Below, piece after piece: positions 1 to 9,105 of a DNA stretch of 64,000 bases (position 1 is its first letter; each line of letters starts with the position of its first letter). The stretch is from Bacteroides propionicigenes (GTDB lineage Bacteria > Bacteroidota > Bacteroidia > Bacteroidales > Bacteroidaceae), in assembly GCF_018390535.1 (NCBI RefSeq), contig NZ_JAHBBW010000009.1:62001-126000 (forward strand), in the 5' to 3' direction. A program made the translations under genes and the position numbers. The notes under the pieces were generated by a model. The model had not been told where the DNA came from, made no database searches, and was given only the letters and a program-made list of their open reading frames with translations.

Positions 1-2
1 CC

Positions 3-905
3 CCGTTCGTGGATGCTTGGGAATCAGACGCTCAAGAGCAGTTGCAGGGGCAGATTGCCAGTGCGAAAATCCCGCTTTCAAGGATGATTTCACCCGCCCT
101 TTACTGGGTAATGACGGGGGATGATTTTTCACTCGACATCAACAACCCGAAAGAGCCTAAAATTTTGGTTGTCGGCAACAATCCCGACCGTCAGAATATC
201 TATTCGGCAGCACTGGGCTTATATAATTCCCGTATCGTGAAGCTGATAAACAAGAAAGGTCAGCTTAAAAGTTCGGTGATAATAGACGAGTTGCCAACGA
301 TTTATTTTCGTGGGCTTGACAATTTGATTGCGACCGCCCGAAGCAACAAGGTTGCGGTTCTGCTGGGCTTTCAGGATTACAGCCAGCTTACCCGTGACTA
401 CGGGGACAAGGAAAGCCGTGTGATACAAAATACTGTGGGCAACGTGTTCAGCGGTCAGGTAGTCGGTGAAACGGCGAAAATCCTGTCGGAGCGTTTCGGA
501 AAGGTGTTGCAGAAACGGCAGAGCATGACAATCAACCAGCGGGAGAAGTCCACCTCGATAAGCACCCAAATGGACAGCCTGATACCCGCCAGCAAAATAT
601 CCAACCTCACGCAAGGTATGTTTGTGGGTGCGGTGGCGGACAACTTCGATGAACGGATAGAACAGAAGATTTTCCACTGTGAAATCGTGGTGGACAATGA
701 AAAGGTGAAGCGGGAAACCGCCCGTTACGTGAAGTTGCCGCAGATTATCGACTTCACCGACAAGGACGGCAACGACCGGATGCAGGAGGAGATACAAGCC
801 AACTATGACCGCATCCGTCAGGAAGTCCGGCAGATTGTCGAGGACGAGATAACCCGGATTAAGAACGACCCGGAACTATGCCACCTTATAAAAGAGGAAG
901 AATAA
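3..905 (+). CDS. mobC: Type IV coupling protein (MobC/TraG-like), C-terminal part only
   Basis: This is the last 300 codons of the VirD4-like ATPase that links the relaxase-DNA complex to the conjugation channel at the inner membrane. The frame is open to the left edge, so the start and Walker A region lie outside the window. It matches almost line by line the C-terminal half of the complete homologue at 33656-35671, including the segments QIASAKIPLSR, DINNPKEP, SVIIDELPTI (Walker B) and VGNVFSGQVVGETAK. It ends with TAA at 903-905, 33 bases before the promoter of the next gene. Divergence from the 33.7 kb copy shows that two different conjugative elements are present. Confidence 0.93.
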   Translation, partial: PFVDAWESDAQEQLQGQIASAKIPLSRMISPALYWVMTGDDFSLDINNPKEPKILVVGNNPDRQNIYSAALGLYNSRIVKLINKKGQLKSSVIIDELPTIYFRGLDNLIATARSNKVAVLLGFQDYSQLTRDYGDKESRVIQNTVGNVFSGQVVGETAKILSERFGKVLQKRQSMTINQREKSTSISTQMDSLIPASKISNLTQGMFVGAVADNFDERIEQKIFHCEIVVDNEKVKRETARYVKLPQIIDFTDKDGNDRMQEEIQANYDRIRQEVRQIVEDEITRIKNDPELCHLIKEEE

Positions 906-938
906 CCGATATTCTTTCCTGACAGACAGTATTTTTAC

Positions 939-946
939 TAATTTTG
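939..946 (+). promoter_or_regulatory. Bacteroides -7 box (TAATTTTG)
   Basis: The octamer fits the TAnnTTTG consensus and lies 11 bases before the first ATG of the downstream AlbA_2 gene. No clear -33 TTTG is seen. Such a short leader favours ATG 964 over 958 as the start. Confidence 0.45.
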
Positions 947-957
947 CAGACAAAGAA

Positions 958-2301
958 ATGATTATGAATGAAAACCAAAATACGGAATGGAAAGAAAGCT
1001 GGCGTGACGAGTATCTGAAATGGATATGCGGCTTTGCCAACGCCACAGGCGGCAAGATATATATAGGTATGAATGACAACGGTAAGGTAGTCGGCGTTGC
1101 CGATGCCGACAAACTGCTGGAGGATATACCGAACAAAGTGCGTGACGTGCTGGGTATCATCGTGGACGTGAACCTGCTGGAAGAAAACGGGCTGAAATAT
1201 ATCGAGATTGACGTACCGCCTTATTCCAATCCTATCAATTACAAAGGTCAGTACCACTATCGCAGCGGCAGCACGAAACAGGAGTTGAAAGGTGCGGCGT
1301 TGAACCGTTTTATCCTGCAACGTACTGGCAGGCATTGGGACGAGTTTCCCATAGAGTGGGCAGGCATAGAGGAACTTTCCCCCGGCGCATTGAACCGTTT
1401 CCGCAAGGAAGCGGCGAGAAGCGGGCGTGTGGACGAAGATGTGTTGAAAGATACTACCGAAAATTTGCTGCACGATTTGAGGCTGATTGACACCCAAACC
1501 AACCGTCCGACCCGTGCCGCCTTGCTGTTGTTCCACCCCGACCCGGAACGCTTTGTAACCGGGGCTTATATCAAGATAGGTTTCTTCCGGGATGATAAGG
1601 GTAACTTGGAGTTTCAGGACGAGGTTCACGGCTCTTTAATGGAGCAGGTGGATAAGGCAATGGATTTGATAAAGACCAAATACCTGATTTACCGCATTTC
1701 ATACGAGGGCATTTCCCGGCGTGAAACACCGCAGTTCCCGGTGGAAGCTGTCAGGGAATCACTGATGAATTGTGTGGCACATAAAGACTATGCCAGTGCC
1801 GTACCCATTCAGATTAGCGTGTTCCCCGACCATATCACCTTTTGGAACGCCGGGCAGTTGCCGGAAAGCTGGACGACCGAAAAACTTTTTGAAAGCCACC
1901 CGTCCTCTCCTTATAATCCGCTAATCGCCAACGCCTTTTTCAGAAGCGGGGACATTGAAAGCTGGGGACGTGGCTACAAGCGTATCTTGGAAGCCGTCAG
2001 CGCATACAAGTTGTTACCGCCCAAACTTGAAATGTTAAGCGGTCTGATGATTACCTATTATACCGATATACGTTCGCAGCTATTGGCGCAGCGGGTGGAT
2101 GAAAGGTATATTTCAGTTGTCGAGTATGCAGCCAATAACGGACGTGTCACGAACTCGGACGTACAGAACATTTTGGGGGTAAGCAAGCCGACAGCATCCC
2201 GCATACTCCAACAAATGAATGGTTGGCTGGAAATGCAGGGTAAAGTGGGAAAAGGAACTTATTATGTTCCTAAATGGCTCACTAACGTATCGCAGGCATA
2301 A
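958..2301 (+). CDS. AlbA_2 (Schlafen-like) domain ATP-binding protein, RecG-like C-terminus
   Basis: The 447-residue protein has an N-terminal AlbA_2 nucleic-acid-binding domain (about residues 8-130; TEWKESW, ICGFANATGGKIYIGM). A GHKL/RecG_C-like ATP-binding region follows (about 255-370; VRESLMNCVAHKDY, SWGRGYKRI). The last 60 residues form a winged-helix module (NILGVSKPTASRILQ). Such proteins are usually labelled ATP-dependent DNA helicase-related or transcriptional regulators and are common cargo in Bacteroidales mobile elements; some AlbA_2 proteins act in phage defence. The gene has its own -7 box and is followed by a terminator, so it looks like a single-gene unit inserted between mobC and the DUF3945 gene. 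ATG 964 is an equally good start. Confidence 0.85.
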   Translation: MIMNENQNTEWKESWRDEYLKWICGFANATGGKIYIGMNDNGKVVGVADADKLLEDIPNKVRDVLGIIVDVNLLEENGLKYIEIDVPPYSNPINYKGQYHYRSGSTKQELKGAALNRFILQRTGRHWDEFPIEWAGIEELSPGALNRFRKEAARSGRVDEDVLKDTTENLLHDLRLIDTQTNRPTRAALLLFHPDPERFVTGAYIKIGFFRDDKGNLEFQDEVHGSLMEQVDKAMDLIKTKYLIYRISYEGISRRETPQFPVEAVRESLMNCVAHKDYASAVPIQISVFPDHITFWNAGQLPESWTTEKLFESHPSSPYNPLIANAFFRSGDIESWGRGYKRILEAVSAYKLLPPKLEMLSGLMITYYTDIRSQLLAQRVDERYISVVEYAANNGRVTNSDVQNILGVSKPTASRILQQMNGWLEMQGKVGKGTYYVPKWLTNVSQA

Positions 2302-2372
2302 TGCAAATTTTAATAAGCCGTTGATTATAAGGCATAAGGTCTATAATTAAATGGCTCATAAATGGCTCACCC

Positions 2373-2404
2373 AAAGAGAGTGATTAACTTCGCTCTCTTT
2401 TTTT
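2373..2404 (+). terminator. Rho-independent terminator
   Basis: AAAGAGAG (2373-2380) and CTCTCTTT (2393-2400) form a perfect 8-bp stem running into seven Ts. It closes the AlbA_2 transcript. The 273 bases between 2301 and 2575 hold this terminator and the following promoter and no convincing gene. Confidence 0.7.
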
Positions 2405-2526
2405 ATGCCCTTTTCAATTCTGCAACCAATGGTTGCGGAATTTCATCCCACCCGGACAAATCGGGACAGCGCAGGACAAATTCGGACAGTCCTTGCCGCC
2501 CGTCCAAATATAGCATATTTAGTCGC

Positions 2527-2534
2527 TACCTTTG
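2527..2534 (+). promoter_or_regulatory. Bacteroides -7 box (TACCTTTG)
   Basis: It fits TAnnTTTG and lies 40 bases before the DUF3945 start, so it probably drives the DUF3945-topoisomerase III pair. A -33 box is not evident. Confidence 0.5.
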
Positions 2535-2574
2535 GGCGGGACTATTCCCGTAACCACTAAAATTCCAATTATTT

Positions 2575-3897
2575 ATGGCAAACAGAATGACCCCGCCCGC
2601 AGAGGGGCAGGAAAAAGACGTGCTGCTGGTCTTGGATAAACAGCAGGGAAAGGTGAGTGCCGTTAAGGGTATCGACAAGGACGGCAATTTGCAGACCGTG
2701 CCACCCACTACCGGACACGGCGGCGAGTTCATGCAGGTGGACAAGAACAGCGATGTGTTCAGCAACTTCATTTCCAACTTCTACCGCAAGTATCAGGACA
2801 CTTCCGGGCTGGAGCTGTTCAGCGTCAAGGCTTCCGAAGCGGAGCGGGACGCAAAGGCAATCGAGGACAACCACCGCAACCCTACACCGGAGGGCGACAA
2901 GCGGGCTGAAATGCTTCGAGTTCCGAAGCCCGACTTCCACGAGTTCAAGCAGGGTTACCGCTTCGACCCGGCAAAAATCGACTGGGAGAACCTGAAAAAA
3001 GTCGGCATCACCGCCGAAACCCTGAAAAACACAAAGGACTTCGACCGGGTGATGCGTGGCTACAAGTCCCGCAACACCTACACCGTTTCGGGGACGGTGG
3101 GCGGCTTCTACCTCAAACCTACCGATGTCAAGCTCTCTTTCTATCAGGCAAAGGACGGTGCGGTAGTACCCAAGCTGCACGGCGTGCAGCAGGACGAGAA
3201 ACTGTTGCAACGCCCGTTCCATGAACACGGGTTCACCAAGCAGGAACAGGGCAACTTGCAAGGCACTGGCAACTTGGGCGGCATCGCTGAAATCAAAGAC
3301 CCGAAAAGCGGCGAGCAAATCCCCGTGTTCGTCAGCCGGGACAGGTACACGCACGAACTGGAGTATATGCGGGCTGACAAGTGGAAATGCCCCGATACAA
3401 TCTGTAACGTGCAAGTCAGCCCGGAACAGAAAGCCGCCTTTGAAGCCGGGCAAGCGGTGAAAATGGAAAACCTGCAATTCAGGGACGGCACGAAGCGCAG
3501 TGCCTATTTGCAGGTCAGCGCGGTGGAGCGTGGCTTGGAGTTCCTGCCCCGTGCCGCCGTCCAGTTCTTGCAGCAGGGGCAGCAGCCCGGAGAGCAGCAG
3601 GTAGCCGGGTTAAAGGACGGCAAGGGCGTTGAGTTCAACGGTCATGTACAGCCCGGCGCACAGGGCAAATCCCCCGACAAGGTGCAGCCGAAAGACGTTA
3701 CCCCCGCCGCCGAGAGCCGGACGCAGGTAGCGGTCAATTCGGGGGGCAAGACCAACGAAGCCACCAAGCAGGGCAAAGAGCCGCTGAAACAGGGTCAGGA
3801 CAAGCCCACCGCCAAGCAGAAAGAGAAGCAGGACAAGGCGCAGGACAAGAGCCTGAAAGCGGACAAGCCCAAGAAGTCCAGAGGAATGAAAATGTAG
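2575..3897 (+). CDS. DUF3945-domain protein of conjugative elements
   Basis: The 440-residue hydrophilic protein opens with the segment typical of this family (KDVLLVLDKQQGKVSAV) and contains two DUF3945-type repeats. One lies around VMRGYKSRNTYTVSGTVGGF and the other around FTKQEQGNLQGTGNLGGI with FVSRDRYTHELEYMRAD. The last 100 residues are Lys/Gln-rich and low in complexity, ending in KKSRGMKM. Proteins of this type almost always sit beside a topoisomerase III gene in Bacteroidales ICEs; their biochemical role is not established. The topoisomerase starts 25 bases downstream, so the two form an operon. ICE-2 has a shorter-tailed relative at 31192-32481. Confidence 0.85.
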   Translation: MANRMTPPAEGQEKDVLLVLDKQQGKVSAVKGIDKDGNLQTVPPTTGHGGEFMQVDKNSDVFSNFISNFYRKYQDTSGLELFSVKASEAERDAKAIEDNHRNPTPEGDKRAEMLRVPKPDFHEFKQGYRFDPAKIDWENLKKVGITAETLKNTKDFDRVMRGYKSRNTYTVSGTVGGFYLKPTDVKLSFYQAKDGAVVPKLHGVQQDEKLLQRPFHEHGFTKQEQGNLQGTGNLGGIAEIKDPKSGEQIPVFVSRDRYTHELEYMRADKWKCPDTICNVQVSPEQKAAFEAGQAVKMENLQFRDGTKRSAYLQVSAVERGLEFLPRAAVQFLQQGQQPGEQQVAGLKDGKGVEFNGHVQPGAQGKSPDKVQPKDVTPAAESRTQVAVNSGGKTNEATKQGKEPLKQGQDKPTAKQKEKQDKAQDKSLKADKPKKSRGMKM

Positions 3898-3922
3898 TAT
3901 CCACCTTAAAAAGTAAAGAATT

Positions 3923-6010
3923 ATGATTGCATTGATAGCAGAAAAGCCCAGCGTGGCAAAGGACATCGCCCGCATCATCGGTGCGACCCAGCGTAATGAC
4001 GGTTATCTTTCCGGCAACGGGTATATGGTGACATGGGCGTTCGGCCACTTAATCCAGCTTGCCATGCCGGAAGCCTATGGCGTGGCGAACTTCCGCCGGG
4101 AGAGCCTGCCCATACTGCCGCCCGATTTCCAGCTAATCCCCCGTCAGGTGAAAGCGGAGAAAGGCTGCAAGGCAGACCCCGGCGTGCTGAAACAGTTGAA
4201 AGTGATAAAGGAAGTTTTCGACCAGTGCGACAAGATTATTGTCGCCACCGATGCAGGGCGTGAGGGTGAGTTAATCTTCCGCTATATCTTCCATTACCTG
4301 AACTGCCGGAAGCCTTTCGTGCGCCTGTGGATAAGCAGCCTTACCGACAAGGCAATCCGTGAGGGGCTGGATAACTTGCAGCCGGGAGAGCGTTACGATA
4401 ACCTCTACCTCTCTGCCAAGTCCCGTAGCGAAGCGGACTGGCTGATAGGGATAAACGCCACCCAAGCGTTGAGCGTAGCCGCCGGGCAGGGCGTGTTCTC
4501 GCTGGGCAGGGTGCAGACACCCACGCTCGTGATGATATGCAGCCGCTATTTGGAGAACAGGAATTTCGTACCCGCCAAGTTTTGGCAACTCAAAGCGGCG
4601 ACCGCCAGCGGGGGAATAAGTTTCACCGCCCAATCTACCGCCAAGTGGGAACAGCAGCCCGAAGCCATAGCCGCCCTGCAACGGGTAAAGGATGCCGGGC
4701 AACTTGTGGTTAAATCCGTTGAGAGGAAAGAAGCCTGCCAAGAACCGCCGCTTTTGTACGACCTTACCACGCTGCAAAAGGAAGCGAACACGAAGCTGAA
4801 CTTCTCGGCTGACAAGACGCTTTCCATAGCGCAAAGCCTGTATGAAAAGAAAGTGATGTCCTACCCGAGAACCGGAAGCCGCTATATTCCGGAGGACGTT
4901 TTCGATGAAATGCCGGAGCGTGTCGCCCTGCTGGGGCAATACTCCCGCTTTGCCGGGTATGCCGCCGGGCTGGACGGTGCGGCACTGAACCGCCGTAGCG
5001 TGAACGATAGCAAAGTGACCGACCACCACGCCTTAATCATTACCGAGAACCTGCCCGGCGAACTTTCCAAAGACGAGCGGGCGGTTTACGAACTGGTAGC
5101 CGGGCGTATGCTGGAAGCCTTTTCGGGCAAGTGCGTGAAAGACGTTACCACCGCCTTGCTGTCAGGGGGAGATACCGACTTCACGGTGAAAGGGTCTGTG
5201 ATGAAAGAAGCCGGGTGGCGTGCCGTGTTCGGCGAGCAGGAAACGGGCGGGGATGAAGAAGCCGCCAGCCTGCCGCCACTCCAAGAGGGAGAATATTTGC
5301 CACTCTCCGGCGTGGATCTGCTCGAAAAGCAGACCAAGCCGAAACCGCTGCACACGGAAAGCAGCCTGTTGGCGGCAATGGAGAACGCAGGCAGGGAACT
5401 GGAAGATGCCGAACTGAAAGCCAGCCTGAAAGATGCCGGGATAGGCACGCCCGCCACCCGTGCGGCGATTATCGAAACGCTGTTCGCCCGCCAGTACATC
5501 GTGCGTGAGAAGAAGAACCTTGTACCCACCGACAAGGGGCTTGCCGTTTACAGGATTGTCAGGGACAAGAAGATTGCCGATGTCGAAATGACGGGCATGT
5601 GGGAAACCGCCCTTGCCAAGATAGAAGCGGGCAGCATGGATGCCGACACGTTCCGGAAGGGCATCGAGGTGTACGCAACGCAAATCACCGCAGAACTGCT
5701 ATCGGTGCAGCTATCTGTCGCTACTGGTGAAACCTGCCCCTGCCCGAAATGCGGCAGCGGGCGCATCCTGTTCTACCCGAAAGTGGCGAAGTGTTCCAAC
5801 GTGGACTGCACGCTTACCATATTCCGCAACAAGTGCGACAAGCAGCTTTCCGACAAGCAGATTGTCGAGCTGGTGACAAAACGCAAGACCGGGCTAATCA
5901 AGGGCTTCAAGGGCAAGAACGGCAAGGCTTTCGATGCCTCGCTTGTGCTGGACGAACAGTTCAATGTCGGTTTTTCATTCCCCGAAAAGAAAGCGAAACC
6001 GAAGAAATAG
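3923..6010 (+). CDS. topB: DNA topoisomerase III (type IA), Exc/TopB-like
   Basis: This is a type IA topoisomerase of 695 residues. The Toprim domain opens the protein (MIALIAEKPSVAKDIA; acidic TDAGREGELIFR near residue 110). The active-site tyrosine is Tyr314 in VMSYPRTGSRYIPEDV. The C-terminus carries a four-cysteine zinc-ribbon-like segment (CPCPKCGS...CSNVDC). It relaxes or decatenates single-stranded regions. In CTnDOT the equivalent protein Exc is encoded in the excision operon. The gene is cotranscribed with the DUF3945 gene, ends with TAG and runs into a strong terminator. It carries no visible lesion. Confidence 0.95.
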   Translation: MIALIAEKPSVAKDIARIIGATQRNDGYLSGNGYMVTWAFGHLIQLAMPEAYGVANFRRESLPILPPDFQLIPRQVKAEKGCKADPGVLKQLKVIKEVFDQCDKIIVATDAGREGELIFRYIFHYLNCRKPFVRLWISSLTDKAIREGLDNLQPGERYDNLYLSAKSRSEADWLIGINATQALSVAAGQGVFSLGRVQTPTLVMICSRYLENRNFVPAKFWQLKAATASGGISFTAQSTAKWEQQPEAIAALQRVKDAGQLVVKSVERKEACQEPPLLYDLTTLQKEANTKLNFSADKTLSIAQSLYEKKVMSYPRTGSRYIPEDVFDEMPERVALLGQYSRFAGYAAGLDGAALNRRSVNDSKVTDHHALIITENLPGELSKDERAVYELVAGRMLEAFSGKCVKDVTTALLSGGDTDFTVKGSVMKEAGWRAVFGEQETGGDEEAASLPPLQEGEYLPLSGVDLLEKQTKPKPLHTESSLLAAMENAGRELEDAELKASLKDAGIGTPATRAAIIETLFARQYIVREKKNLVPTDKGLAVYRIVRDKKIADVEMTGMWETALAKIEAGSMDADTFRKGIEVYATQITAELLSVQLSVATGETCPCPKCGSGRILFYPKVAKCSNVDCTLTIFRNKCDKQLSDKQIVELVTKRKTGLIKGFKGKNGKAFDASLVLDEQFNVGFSFPEKKAKPKK

Positions 6011-6078
6011 CCTATCTTTGCCGCTGGAATTTCATTGTGATAGGTTTTGCCACTTATGATAATTGAAATTTTAGTGGT

Positions 6079-6109
6079 TGCGCCCGGAGGGAAACCGGGC
6101 GCATTTTTT
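6079..6109 (+). terminator. Strong terminator, probably bidirectional
   Basis: TGCGCCCGG (6079-6087) and CCGGGCGCA (6095-6103) form a perfect 9-bp GC-rich stem with a 7-base loop and a T tract. It lies between the convergent topoisomerase and DHFR-like genes and can serve both. Confidence 0.85.
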
Positions 6110-6626
6110 ATACGCTCCCGCCAAACAGATAGGTCGAACAGACCACCCCGTTATCCAGCACCCTGCTTTCCGAGAGTTTCCAATGTGAGCCGAATGTTTC
6201 CCCGATAAAGCCGATACCTTTGCCCGCCATGACCGGGACGGTGTAGATTGTCAGGCTGTCCAGCAGTCCGGCTTTAATCAATGAAGTAAGCAGCTTGCCG
6301 CCGCCCACCACCAGCATGTCGGTTTCCTGTTTCAGTTCATAGACCCTTTGCAGCGGTTCTTCGGTCAGGAACTCCACGCCGCAGTCCGGCGTTACGTTGG
6401 TGTCGTAGTGTGACACCACAAAAGACCGCTTGCTTTTGTGCGGCCACCCGCCCCAGTGTTCAAAGATGTAGTTGTAGGTGTTCGCCCCCATAAGCAGGCA
6501 ATCCGCATCCAAATAGTATTTGCCGATGATAGCTTTCACTTTATCAGGCAACCAGTCCAGTTCTTGGTCTAAGGTGGCGGTATGCCCGTCCAGCGATACG
6601 GCGATGTGCGCTCTGATTTGTTCCAT
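6108..6626 (-). CDS. Dihydrofolate reductase / RibD C-terminal family protein
   Basis: The 172-residue protein has the RibD_C/DHFR fold signature: HIAVSLDGHTAT at the N-terminus, CLLMGANTYNYI in the middle and the dinucleotide-binding DMLVVGGGKLLTSLIKAGLLDSLTIYTVPVMAGKG. Members are NAD(P)H-dependent reductases; this short form is widespread on Bacteroidales ICEs and its substrate is not known. It is less likely to be a trimethoprim-resistance DHFR, because the classical dfr active-site motifs are not evident. The gene lies downstream of the primase gene on the same strand, separated by 406 bases of structured non-coding DNA. Confidence 0.88.
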   Translation of the reverse strand: MEQIRAHIAVSLDGHTATLDQELDWLPDKVKAIIGKYYLDADCLLMGANTYNYIFEHWGGWPHKSKRSFVVSHYDTNVTPDCGVEFLTEEPLQRVYELKQETDMLVVGGGKLLTSLIKAGLLDSLTIYTVPVMAGKGIGFIGETFGSHWKLSESRVLDNGVVCSTYLFGGSV

Positions 6627-6689
6627 ATTGTCAGGTATTAAAGTGATATAAATCCCTACTGTCTTTGCACGTTAGCCGCCACCCCAAAA

Positions 6690-6850
6690 AAGAAAGCGTG
6701 GCATGACGCTGTTTCGATGCGAGGTACTGGCATACCCAAATGTGGAAACAGTGCAGCCACGCTATGACAAACGCATAGCATATCCTGCGCTGAATATCCC
6801 CACATTTTGAAAAGTGCCAGTTTTCGCATCGGGACGTTCGGCGAACGTAT
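6690..6850. other. Structured non-coding region with interlocking inverted repeats
   Basis: The 406-base gap 6627-7032 holds no convincing gene but a dense set of inverted repeats. IR-A: 6696-6702/6756-6762 (GCGTGGC/GCCACGC) plus 6709-6715/6745-6751 (CTGTTTC/GAAACAG). IR-B: 6716-6732/6815-6830 (GATGCGA...ACTGGCA against TGCCAGT...TCGCATC). IR-C: 6737-6745/6800-6809. Two small hairpins lie at 6761-6779 (GCTATG/CATAGC) and 6834-6848 (ACGTTC/GAACGT). The left arm of IR-B lies inside the loop of IR-A while its right arm lies outside, so the pair could form a pseudoknot. It could be a small RNA, a leader controlling the DHFR-like gene, or a replication or transfer site. Confidence 0.5.
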
Positions 6851-7032
6851 ATGTTATATATAAAGGCAATATTCCGGCAACCGCCGTCCTATTGCCGTTA
6901 CTTTTCCGTGTAACTTCTGCAAAGTTAAGCAAATACCCTGAAAAATCACGTGCAAACAGAAAAAATCCTGCCGTGTTATCACAACAGGGCAGGACACAAG
7001 CACCTAAAAATACACAAGTTCAGCCCATACGC

Positions 7033-9105
7033 CTACGGGCAGCTTGCGTTCCTTTGAAGATTATATGAACCGATGACAAAACAGCTTTGGTTCGCCGTGT
7101 CTTTGGTGATGATGTCCCTTTCCCGCATGAAGCGGATATAGCTCTTTGCGGTGCGCTCCTTGATGTCCAAGACCTGCTGCAACTGCTCGCAAAGGTCTAT
7201 GTAGGTGATGCGTGTCTGCCGCCCGAAGATGTCACGTGCGACATTCACCAGTTCCCTTTCCTTGCGCTTCTCCTTTTCCTCACGTGGTTTCTCGCCCTTG
7301 TACACGTGCATCCCGGCTTCCTTGTCCCATGCAAAGAGCATCAGCGGCACGTCCAGCGGGCTTCCGTCACGCACTTTCAGTGCTTTCACGACTGATTGGG
7401 TAGGTTCTTCGTCTTTCTCTATCGAAAGGATAGTAGCCGCCTTACGCTGCAACTCGCTGCCCAAATGCCCCCGCAGTTTCAAACCGTTGGGGACGAAGTG
7501 CAGCACGCACAGAATACACGTGTTGTAGATGCCCGCCAGCCGATAAAGTTCATCTATCACCGCCACGCTTTCCGCTTCATCGTTGGCACTCTTTACAAGG
7601 TCGGCGATGCCGTCAATGACGACCAACTGGATGCCGCCGTACTGGTAGTAGAACTTGTCCATGCTCTGCACAATGGCGTTCAGGCGTTCTTTGCGTGACA
7701 TGCCGGTAAGACAAAACGCTTTCAGTTCATCGGGTTTGTTCGGCTGTCTGGCACGTGCCAGCAGGTTGCCTACATTTTTGAACAGTTGCACTTCCGACTG
7801 TTCGGTGTCATAGAGCAATACCGCCTTGTGCCTGCCGTTGGCGGTTATCTGTATGCCCAGCGTATCTATGTCCGCACCAGCCGGGCAGATGCAGCCCGCC
7901 ACGATTGCGGCTACATAATTGCTCTTGCCCGTTCCCTCGCCCCCGGTGATGCCGAACAGGTTGCCTTGTGTCCCCAGCGGAACGTCACCCGCCGAAATAA
8001 TCTCTTGTGCTTTGGCGGGCGGGTTGTTGAAATCTATCTCGCATGATTTAAGCATAATCAATGTGTCGCTATACAGGTTGTCTAAAAATTCGATAAACAG
8101 CTTCAGGAAATCTTCACGGGTGTTCCCGGCTTTGAAGTAGTCGGATATGTCCTTTTCCTCTTTCGTTCCCGGAAGCGGGAGCAGCAGGCGTTTCACGCCA
8201 AATTCTTCCAATAGTTTTTCCTGCTTGCATGAACTTTCCTTGCCCGTCTTGTCCATGTCAAAGAGCAGGACGATGTGCTTGAAGCGGAACGTCAGCCGAT
8301 AAATCAGCGTGGACGGTATCGTCACCGTTTCGCTGTTGAAGCAGATAGCGTGAAAACCGTGCGCCGCCAGCGAAAGCACGTCTTTCTCGCCGCCCGTGAT
8401 GAATAGCGTGTCGCCTTTGGCTGGCAGTTGTTCCAGCCCGAAACAGTAGTTTTCGCCGAAGCTGCCGCCGTAGAGGAAGCGGGGCGTGGAGAACGGGCGG
8501 TACAGCTTGATGTGCTGTTTGCCCTTGTAGCCGTACATGGGCTCTGCCACCGATGAAGTGTAGGTGTACGGTTTGCCCTCTGCCGTTTCGCTGTGATACT
8601 CCCGGAGCGAGCAGACCTTGTAACGTTCCAGCAGTTCGGGCGTGATGCCGTACTGTTGCCAGTACACCAGTTCGGCAAGCGGGAACTTCTGTTCCCGGAA
8701 CTGGTAGGGCTTGACGGGCTTTTCGGGCGTTTCTTCGGGTTTGTCCGGCACTGCCCGGCGGACGGTCGCCGGGGGAACGGAAACCGGAGTGCCGGAAGCC
8801 AGCCCCAAGCCCAAGTCCCGGTCGATGATTTCCAGTATCTCCACGAAGTCAGCCGCCCGGTTGCAGTCCAGCCCCTTTAACTGCCCCACGAGGAAGAAAC
8901 AGTCGCCACTGTAACTGTCGTTGCCGAAGTCTTTCATCTTGTAGATACCGCCCCGGCGGTCGAAGTAGATGTTGCAGGAAGCCTTGCTGTCCTCGTACAG
9001 CGGGTTAAGGAAGTTGCGACCTATGCGCCAGTTGCCGGGCAGGTAGTGTTTGAATACCGCCAGCCCGTTACTTGTCCTTTCTAAGATTTCCTCTTTCCTT
9101 AGCAT
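7033..9105 (-). CDS. Bifunctional primase/helicase (Toprim + RecA-like AAA ATPase)
   Basis: The 690-residue protein has a CHC2-like N-terminal part (FDRRGGIYKMKDFG near residue 50). A Toprim domain follows (TLFITGGEKDVLSLAAHGFHA; acidic FDMDKTG). A RepA/DnaB-like ATPase has Walker A GGEGTGKSNYVAAI and Walker B LVVIDGIADLV. The C-terminal part looks like a winged helix. It probably primes and unwinds the element's DNA for replication after excision or transfer. Its start overlaps the end of the HTH gene by 38 bases, so the two are translationally coupled, with RteC upstream on the same strand. Confidence 0.87.
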   Translation of the reverse strand: MLRKEEILERTSNGLAVFKHYLPGNWRIGRNFLNPLYEDSKASCNIYFDRRGGIYKMKDFGNDSYSGDCFFLVGQLKGLDCNRAADFVEILEIIDRDLGLGLASGTPVSVPPATVRRAVPDKPEETPEKPVKPYQFREQKFPLAELVYWQQYGITPELLERYKVCSLREYHSETAEGKPYTYTSSVAEPMYGYKGKQHIKLYRPFSTPRFLYGGSFGENYCFGLEQLPAKGDTLFITGGEKDVLSLAAHGFHAICFNSETVTIPSTLIYRLTFRFKHIVLLFDMDKTGKESSCKQEKLLEEFGVKRLLLPLPGTKEEKDISDYFKAGNTREDFLKLFIEFLDNLYSDTLIMLKSCEIDFNNPPAKAQEIISAGDVPLGTQGNLFGITGGEGTGKSNYVAAIVAGCICPAGADIDTLGIQITANGRHKAVLLYDTEQSEVQLFKNVGNLLARARQPNKPDELKAFCLTGMSRKERLNAIVQSMDKFYYQYGGIQLVVIDGIADLVKSANDEAESVAVIDELYRLAGIYNTCILCVLHFVPNGLKLRGHLGSELQRKAATILSIEKDEEPTQSVVKALKVRDGSPLDVPLMLFAWDKEAGMHVYKGEKPREEKEKRKERELVNVARDIFGRQTRITYIDLCEQLQQVLDIKERTAKSYIRFMRERDIITKDTANQSCFVIGSYNLQRNASCP

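Noticed and set aside
886-1629. Long antisense ORFs opposite strong genes (for example also 2569-3477, 26290-27576, 29443-30675, 42585-43907)
   Set aside because: They are shadows of codon-biased genes on the other strand, without family motifs or starts.
2362-2553. 63-codon + strand ORF after the AlbA_2 gene
   Set aside because: It spans the terminator and the following promoter and has no family resemblance.
6814-7068. 84-codon + strand ORF in the structured gap
   Set aside because: It overlaps the inverted repeats and the end of the primase gene on the other strand; composition is not protein-like.
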